Assembly: GCF_003171515.1 (NCBI RefSeq)
Contig: NC_089391.1
Location: 1,550,001-1,614,000, forward strand
Source of the DNA: Pyrenophora tritici-repentis
Taxonomy: Eukaryota; Ascomycota; Dothideomycetes; Pleosporales; Pleosporaceae
Reading direction: 5' to 3'
Length of the DNA stretch: 64,000 nucleotides
Shown here: piece by piece, positions 58,173 through 64,000 of the stretch
Layout of the letters: each line of letters starts with the position of its first letter
How positions within the stretch are numbered: position 1 is the stretch's first letter
Notes under the pieces: generated by a model
Database searches by the model: none
What the model was told of the DNA's origin: nothing
The model's input: the letters and a program-made list of their open reading frames with translations, nothing else
Made by a program: the position numbers and the translations under genes

Positions 58173-59093
58173 ATGTTAAACGCCAGACGCACCCTCCTCC
58201 TCTTCCTCCCCATCGCCCTTCTCTTCTCCATCACTGTCGCAATCACCTTCCTAGAGCGCACATCTAAAAACGCATTCAACTCGCACCTCTCCCGCAACCA
58301 GCGTAATGGAGCGTTTGAACTCCTTCTTCCCGGCCAGCATGGATCCCAAGAGACAACCGTCACCCACTTAGATGTCAACGACGGCCCGATCTACGCTTTA
58401 CTGGGTTTTTGTACGCTGGCGTATTTTGTGTGTGCGCTGAGTGCTGCGGGGATGTGGCAGCTGAGAAGAGTGCAGGATACGGCTGGGCACGAGAGGGCGT
58501 GGGTGTGGGTCTTGGGCGTCGGGAATGTCATGCTGGTTGCGGCGGGCGTGGCAGCTTTTGCTTATAGTACTTCTGTGCAAGGGAGTGAGAAGAAGTGGGA
58601 GAGTCTGGATGATGTGGGTATGGGGGGTCAAGAGCATACGAGAGAAGGGTGGATTTGTGGTATTCAAGAGTTCTTTCCGGAGGAGGGATGGGCGGGACAG
58701 GCGTGTGGGATGCAGAAGGCTATGAGATTTCTGATGCTGGCGTTGGTGGGTGCGGCGGTGTTGGTTCTGGGGAGTGTGGCCGTTGTTGTTAGAGGAAGGG
58801 GAGGATGGAAGTGGGTAGGAGGCGGGAGGGGCATGTATGCGGGTTTCCAGGGTGTGTATGAGATGAAGACTCCTGGGGTGTCGGTGCCTTATGTTGGAGC
58901 GCAGGGAGGACAGTGGATGCAGCAACCTGGACATGGCCAGCCAGTGCAGCAATGGGTGCCGCAGACTTATCAGCCGGTTCAGCAAATGGGTTCGCAGCCT
59001 GTTGTTCAGCACGCTGTTCAGCCCGTTGCGCTGCCCGTCGGTGGAGTGCCAAAGTTGGATGCTACTGTCTCGCAGCGCCCGATAGTTGGATGA
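58173..59093 (+). CDS. four-TM membrane protein, unknown function
   Basis: Single open frame, 306 aa. Four hydrophobic helices are evident: LLLFLPIALLFSITVAITFL near the N-terminus, IYALLGFCTLAYFVCALSAA, VWVLGVGNVMLVAAGVAAFA, and MRFLMLALVGAAVLVLGSVA. A loop between helices 3 and 4 has two cysteines (WICGIQEFFPEEGW, GQACGMQK). The C-terminal 90 residues are Gln/Val/Pro-rich (QPVQQWVPQTYQPVQQMGSQ) and probably cytosolic. The tetraspan topology resembles MARVEL-type fungal membrane proteins, but I recognise no firm family. It lies between the ABC transporter and the kinase/nuclease cluster. Confidence 0.75.
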   Translation: MLNARRTLLLFLPIALLFSITVAITFLERTSKNAFNSHLSRNQRNGAFELLLPGQHGSQETTVTHLDVNDGPIYALLGFCTLAYFVCALSAAGMWQLRRVQDTAGHERAWVWVLGVGNVMLVAAGVAAFAYSTSVQGSEKKWESLDDVGMGGQEHTREGWICGIQEFFPEEGWAGQACGMQKAMRFLMLALVGAAVLVLGSVAVVVRGRGGWKWVGGGRGMYAGFQGVYEMKTPGVSVPYVGAQGGQWMQQPGHGQPVQQWVPQTYQPVQQMGSQPVVQHAVQPVALPVGGVPKLDATVSQRPIVG

Positions 59094-59369
59094 GGGTTCT
59101 TAGTCAGGCCTCGTTCGCTCCTTTGTATGTCCGCGTGGTGGTATAATCGACCACACCGAAGCGAGCCCTTAGAAGTTCACCATTCACAAACGATGTCAGA
59201 CGACGACAGCTAATGTGTTCGAGATCGTTCTGCAAATTCGTTCCTTCCGACTCACTTTCGCCATGAGATCACCGCCGCGCGCGACCGCGCATATATCGGC
59301 GCACTATTATCTGGGCGAGAACTTTCCGCCCTGTAAGGTCTAGAGTACTATCCACTCCGCAACTTCGCT

Positions 59370-60494
59370 ATGTCAACCACTTCGTCTCGACGTACGAAAG
59401 TCTCATCACATGATTCCCAGGACCTCCATGGCAGTCTCAAAGACAAGCCTCCTCTCCCTTACACGGTCGGCGCCGCGTTCACCGCATATCGTCACAAGCC
59501 CCCTGCGCCCTTTGGCCATGGCTACGACAGTCCATGGCCGCCGTTTAAGACAGGCAAGTTCTGGCTACCGCAGCTTGACTACTGCCTCTCGCAGTCGCCA
59601 CTGCCTGGTCATACGCTCAAGGAATACTGCACACTCGCCATCACGGACCTTATCCGCACCGGATACACATATAACGCGCAAGTTGTAGTAGTAAATAAGA
59701 CTATGGTAGCTAAAATTTATGATCCGCTCTACGACAACGGCTTCGATTGCTACGACAATAAGCGCGACGTTATCGTCCTAGCCGACGGCGACTACTCGCG
59801 AGAAGCAGCCGCATACGAAACTCTGCAGCGATCGTCTGAAGCGCGGAATTGCATCCCAGACTACTACGGCAGCTGGACGATACAGGTACAAACGATAACT
59901 GGCGATAAGACATACCTGCGCCACGTACGACTTATACTCATGGAAAACGTTCCTGGTGTAGTGATGAGTAGTATAGAGCCTAAGCTACTGCCCGAAGCAA
60001 CGCGCTCTCGCATTATGCAGAAGATACTAGAAGCTGAGACCTTTGTGTACAACGCCGGAGTCCACCATCGCGACATGTCACCCCGCAACGTGATGCTAGT
60101 CTCTCCCTCCGATATCTATACCGCTCCTGACCCGCGCGTCGTCATCATCGACTTCAACGTTTCTAATATACTTGAAATTAATGCGCGCCGCCGTGGCGAT
60201 ACGGATCTCAACGCCATACACAAGACGTGGCCTGGGAGGATGGTTGGACCGATCACCAGGTTCTGGGATGAGCTGATGGAGTTTGAGATTAAGGGCTGGG
60301 TGGAGGATGATATCGGGGCGGCGAATGAATGGCTTTGGGAATGTTTTAGGGAGAGGGAGGAGTATGTGCCGGTTGTTAGGGATGAAGATAGAGAGGAGTG
60401 TCCGAGGCTGGTCGAGGTGGAGGAGCTCACGGGATGTGTGAGTGACGATGATGGAGAGGACGATGTGGTCGTTTTCCGAGGACGGGGTGTATGA
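59370..60494 (+). CDS. kinase-like protein (paralogue A), DFN variant
   Basis: Single exon, 374 aa. A protein-kinase/aminoglycoside-phosphotransferase-like fold is suggested by: a lysine after a hydrophobic strand (VVVVNKTMVAKIYDP, K near 115), an AAAYETL helix with the probable ion-pair Glu, a hinge (LILMENVPGVVM), the catalytic loop YNAGVHHRDMSPRNVML (HRD...N), and VVIIDFNVS, where the metal-binding motif is DFN rather than DFG. All key residues for phosphotransfer are present. The N-terminal 60 residues are proline-rich; the tail is acidic. Paralogue B lies 2 kb downstream (62307), and a nuclease-like gene lies between. Substrate unknown. Confidence 0.8.
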   Translation: MSTTSSRRTKVSSHDSQDLHGSLKDKPPLPYTVGAAFTAYRHKPPAPFGHGYDSPWPPFKTGKFWLPQLDYCLSQSPLPGHTLKEYCTLAITDLIRTGYTYNAQVVVVNKTMVAKIYDPLYDNGFDCYDNKRDVIVLADGDYSREAAAYETLQRSSEARNCIPDYYGSWTIQVQTITGDKTYLRHVRLILMENVPGVVMSSIEPKLLPEATRSRIMQKILEAETFVYNAGVHHRDMSPRNVMLVSPSDIYTAPDPRVVIIDFNVSNILEINARRRGDTDLNAIHKTWPGRMVGPITRFWDELMEFEIKGWVEDDIGAANEWLWECFREREEYVPVVRDEDREECPRLVEVEELTGCVSDDDGEDDVVVFRGRGV

Positions 60495-60894
60495 GAATTG
60501 GAGGTGGAGCCGGGATGTATATACGTACGTTTCACATGTAGTATATTGAGGTGATGAGTAGTCATGGTAATTATAATGCTAATATCCCGTACACAGAATA
60601 GCAAGTCATGCATCACAAAATAGAGGGAATTACAAGGTATGTGTGCAAATGTGTGTATTAGGTATCTGAGAACTCCCTCCATCTAGTCCACGTACGCCTT
60701 ATAGTGAAGGCCTTTGAATAATCCTGAAAACCCCCGGGGTATATTTGTCCATGTAACGCCATACAATAGCCCGCTCTGGCAGCTACCCTGCCCTCGTACC
60801 CATGAAACATGCAAACATCGTAGTCTTGTGGCTACATTGGCCCTCACAAAGACAGAAACGCCGTCTTATACAGCGGCCTGCTAGGCTTTGCAGT
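60495..60894. other. 3' flanks of kinase A and nuclease-like gene
   Basis: Mostly intergenic. On the minus strand the frame of the nuclease-like ORF continues past its stop from 60894 to a stop at 60660-60658, broken by TGA (60846-60844) and TAG (60834-60832); the remaining stretch is protein-like (QDYDVCMFHGYEGRVAARAG) and may be its lost C-terminus. Confidence 0.4.
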
Positions 60895-61542
60895 TTACTG
60901 TATCTTGGCTTCGTTCAACGCGTTGAGCATCCATCCAAGCATCACCTTGCGGTTGTGGGAGTTCTTCATGTCGGTGTATTGCTTGTTTGTAGCGTTATAG
61001 GGCAGTATAGCATCTCCGAAATCTGTGTAGCGAAGCATCCTTCGGCGTTTGTATTCAATCACCGCAATAGTCTTGGTTGGGGACGTTGTGGTTCCCTGGA
61101 AGACAAGGTCGTACCGTATCGCTGTGTCTACTACTTTCTGGTGGTCATGTTCGTCCACAATCTTGTCGACCTTGACTTTTGTCTTATCCGTTACCTCGGT
61201 CTTCAAGGTGATGTTGTCTTGAAATTGCATTCTAAGTACCTCCATAATTGGCAGTATTAGGTACGTCCATGAAGTGGAGACGACGTCGTTCTCGCTGTCG
61301 AGCGGGAGGCATGGGAAGGTTGTCGTGATTCGGCGCTGGAGTTCTGGGCTGTTCTTATACTTGGGGAGATACTCGTCCGCTAAGTTTTCGAGGTCCTTGA
61401 CCAGCATGTTATGGAATCTCTTAGGTGAGACGGTATTCTTGGTCGTGGTACCGGAGGCACCGACACTCCTGTATCGCACGTCACCCTTTTTGAGACCAGG
61501 CAGGTCCTGGTTGAAGCACTCAAGATGGGTTGATGCACTCAT
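60895..61542 (-). CDS. PD-(D/E)XK nuclease-like protein, possibly truncated
   Basis: Single open frame, 215 aa from the ATG at 61542. The C-terminal half has RYDLVF, then an 11-residue gap, then AVIEYKRRR: D145, E163 and K165 match the D...ExK core of PD-(D/E)XK nucleases, as in several fungal proteins with a nuclease-like N-terminal domain. A Phe/Pro/Ser-rich and charged N-terminus precedes it. The ORF ends at a TAA right after NALNEAKIQ, but the same frame continues downstream with protein-like sequence and two more stops, so this may be a truncated or recently broken gene. It lies between two kinase-like paralogues and on the opposite strand. Confidence 0.6.
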   Translation of the reverse strand: MSASTHLECFNQDLPGLKKGDVRYRSVGASGTTTKNTVSPKRFHNMLVKDLENLADEYLPKYKNSPELQRRITTTFPCLPLDSENDVVSTSWTYLILPIMEVLRMQFQDNITLKTEVTDKTKVKVDKIVDEHDHQKVVDTAIRYDLVFQGTTTSPTKTIAVIEYKRRRMLRYTDFGDAILPYNATNKQYTDMKNSHNRKVMLGWMLNALNEAKIQ

Positions 61543-62306
61543 TGTACAGTGATCGAGCCGATCCAATTGCTGCTGGCCTTTGCGCTTTGATCAAGCCGCT
61601 CGTGTGAGTAGACTTGAGCTTCCGTCTTGAAAGAAAGTAGGTTTGAGCGAAGGAAAACCTGGGTACCTAGGAAGGAACTTGGGTTGAGTTGAACGACTTG
61701 GACGACTTGGGTGTTGGCGTTGAGAGAAGAGGGTTCGGAAGAGAGTATAAGTACTAGTGGGGGGGGGGGGGGGGCTTAAGCCGCAGAGGGCTCACCTAGG
61801 TTTCCAGTCCTGTTGTTCAATTGCGTCATAAAAGTGAAAGCACAATCACCTAGGTAACACCCATTGATGACTTTAGGTAGCCCTACCGGGCGAAAGCTGG
61901 ATAATTGCTCAACTATTCTTCTCGTGTAGAACTTTAGGCAACAAATTCACTAGGTACCTTCGAAAGCTATACGTACCTACTCATATCACGACCTCGGGAG
62001 GCATAAACTACAGCTGCAATGCTATACCTAAGTGCCTTGGTAGGTATTCACTCAGGAACGCCTTTGCACCAAGACATTATTCACTACATTTACAAAATAA
62101 ACACTCACTTCATAATTGAGCCGATTTGGTGACTAAGTACTAGAGTACGTACTAATGTGTTATAGCAGCTCAGTGAATGAAGGCCGTCGTGAACGCCAGA
62201 AATAGCTTAGCGTGTCTTGGCGCTACCCTGCAATTACTTACCGCAGTGCTCAACTTCTTCCATTCTTTACAACGACACAACTCAACTTTGGTCCTGTTGC
62301 GAAGCT
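61543..62306. other. intergenic region rich in ACCTAGGT palindromes, with a G16 run
   Basis: Between the divergent nuclease-like gene and kinase B. It holds a 16-G run at 61759-61774 and several copies or near copies of the palindrome ACCTAGGT (about 61670, 61794, 61849, plus TTAGGTAG, ACTAGGTACC and ACCTAAG near 61871, 61950 and 62024). No gene supported. Confidence 0.6.
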
Positions 62307-63624
62307 ATGGCTACGGAAACCGATACATGTCATCGCGCTAAGGCGGTAACAACAGATGACAGCGATCACAGCGCCGACCCGGAATCTACCAAACCCAACA
62401 ATGCACACAACTCGACAACCTTATCAGCAGGTGTCGCATATCCGGAGCTAGACGGTACTGATCTAAGCCTTGCTCGAAAGCACCCCTATGTCGTCGGTCT
62501 TACTGCAATCGCCACACGTCATGAGCCACATCAGCCATTTGGCCTTGCCTATGTCACCGACTGTCCGCCAGTTTCGGGGGATTGCGAGACTCTCGAAAAA
62601 AAACTTTTGTCTCGCAAATTCCTCCATCAATGGAACGCTGAACCCTCAAGACACCAAATATTTGAAAATTACCGCAGTCATTCGCCCTAGCTGCAATCGA
62701 GGCGCACAGGTTGTAGTGGTCAATGATGACATGGTCGCAAAGATATACGATCCACTCTTCTACGATAGTTGTGACGACAGTGTTTTCGGAGAAGATGTTG
62801 TAACCAAAGCACATTGCGACTACTCCTACGAGGCTGCCGCTTATCAGGAGTTGCAAAAGTCGCCCGCGGCTCAGGAGCTTATACCCGCATTCTACGGCAC
62901 CTGGACGATAGATATCGATACCTTGAAACGCGAAGGAGACCAGCTTTGCAAATATACGCGCCAAGTTCCAGTCCTCTTGATCGAATATGTGCGAGGGTTC
63001 ACGATGACAGACCTTGATCCCCGGATGCTGAACGAACAAATGCGGACTAGTGTTGTGAAGAAAGCCCTGGAAGCCGATAGTATCATATACGACGCAGGAG
63101 TCAATCATGGAGACATGCATCCCCGCAACATCGTCATTGTCGGATTTCGGAGCGATTTAGAAGATGGTGCGCCGAAGGAGGCTATCATCAAGGTGATCGA
63201 CTTCAACGTCGCCCATGTCCGTTTCCACCCCATGAATAAAGATCTAGAAATCGAACGCATAATCCAGAAAGAACGTGAGGGATGGTTCCCCAAACTCCCT
63301 TCTCCACTGTTGCGGTTCTATCATTCACTAGATGGTTTTGTATGGGAAGGCTGGTGCCCCAACGATGATCCGGACTCAGATCATGAAGGTTCGTCATTGT
63401 GGCTATGGAATCAGTTCAAGGACGACGACCGTTACATTCCCGTCATCTGGGATCGTACCAATCCTTGGAAGTCGCCTAGATACGTCGAGCTTGAGAACAC
63501 GTCCCACGACAACTCCAACCTCGGCACCAAGATCGATGGAAATGATGATGTTAAGGTCCATGGAGAAGATGGCATCGACATCGAGATGGGAGAAACAGAA
63601 GAGGGTGTATGGGACGATTGGTAG
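62307..63624 (+). pseudogene. kinase-like protein (paralogue B), frameshifted at an A8 run
   Basis: Homologous to paralogue A along its length. The N-terminal frame runs from the ATG at 62307 (MATETDTCHRAKAVTTDDSD; then YVVGLTAIATRHEPHQPFG, which aligns with YTVGAAFTAYRHKPPAPFG of A) to about 62603. There an A8 run (62596-62603) coincides with a switch of one frame; from there to 63624 the other frame gives the kinase core: VVVVNDDMVAKIYDPLF, AAAYQELQ, VLLIEYVRGF, the catalytic loop YDAGVNHGDMHPRNIVI and VIDFNVA. No GT-AG intron can explain the switch. All catalytic residues remain, so the break may be a homopolymer sequencing error, a real mutation or programmed slippage. A separate short ATG (62488) in the second frame gives an unrelated N-terminus. 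Confidence 0.7.
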
Positions 63625-64000
63625 AGAAGATCACGTATGGCAGCTATTTGAGTAGTACCTACTCAGACGTTCCACGGAGTTCTTGGGTTTTTAAAATTAC
63701 AGGATGATATCCCATGGTCGGCGCAAAAGGTTGTTAAGCGGGATAGTTTGGGTTCACTACGAGATCAGATCCTACACTGTGTTAAACAGTGTTAATACAT
63801 GAACAATTCATTCAATGCTCTGCTGTGCTCTAAAAATGTCGTCATGGTTAGTTGTTTAAACTTCTTCGTGGCCTTTCATGCCTGTAGTGAATATCGTGGT
63901 AGTACGTGCGAATAAGCGTGGCAAGATTGCCGAAAACTTCTCAGGCTCAAGCAAAGAAGTATCAGCAAATGTAATGCATAATCAACATTAGTACTTAGGT
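63625..64000. other. window end, no gene seen
   Basis: 376 bases after kinase B with no supported gene; AT-rich near the end. Confidence 0.5.

Overview
This window reads as nuclear DNA of a filamentous ascomycete. The genes have short GT-AG introns (mostly 48-60 nt) with CTAAC/CTGAC-type branch points, roughly even base composition, and typical Pezizomycotina families: a PTH11/rhodopsin-type membrane protein, a DUF1365 protein, a Bud2-like RasGAP, glyoxylate-cycle isocitrate lyase and a VIT-VWA protein. The gene set and protein style suggest Dothideomycetes, probably Pleosporales. That placement is an inference; nothing in the window proves it. Exon chains were built by hand from splice consensus and reading-frame continuity.

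Layout. 0.5-9 kb is a compact housekeeping block: the U5 snRNP protein Dib1, the GPI-GlcNAc transferase subunit Gpi15/PIG-H (minus), an RS-rich protein ending in a Hub1 ubiquitin-like domain, tRNA pseudouridine synthase Deg1/Pus3 (minus) and a VIT-VWA protein. 9-18 kb is looser. It holds a 135-aa, four-cysteine secreted protein, a 197-aa protein of unknown function, a possible Gly-rich single-pass membrane protein and a 7-TM rhodopsin-like protein. 18-25.6 kb carries a PRPP synthetase subunit with a large insertion, isocitrate lyase (minus, with four CCTCGG boxes upstream) and a 729-aa DUF1365 protein (minus). 28-35 kb has a proline/serine-rich protein and a 1502-aa PH-C2-RasGAP protein.

36-49.4 kb is again housekeeping and regulation: cyclophilin-40 (Cpr6/CypD), an IFRD-family protein, a C2H2 zinc-finger protein with a six-exon chain, CCR4-NOT subunit Not3/5 (all minus) and D-aminoacyl-tRNA deacylase Dtd1 (plus). 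49.3-53.2 kb has no clean gene but holds several coding-like blocks in conflicting frames, probably a decayed gene. A full ABCB/MDR transporter occupies 53.2-57.3 kb, followed by a four-TM protein.

The last 4.3 kb (59.4-63.6 kb) is an accessory-looking cluster. Two diverged paralogues of an unusual kinase-like family (catalytic lysine, HRD or HGD loop, DFN in place of DFG) flank a minus-strand protein with a PD-(D/E)XK-nuclease-like motif. The second kinase copy is split by a frameshift at an A8 run, and the nuclease-like ORF appears truncated by in-frame stops. This arrangement is the best candidate here for a poorly described system, possibly self/non-self or conflict related.

The spliceosomal pair (Dib1, Hub1-like) and the RNA-related genes (Deg1, Not3/5, Dtd1) make the core regions conserved in character. 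The secreted protein, ABC transporter, rhodopsin-like protein and kinase/nuclease cluster are the variable, environment-facing part.
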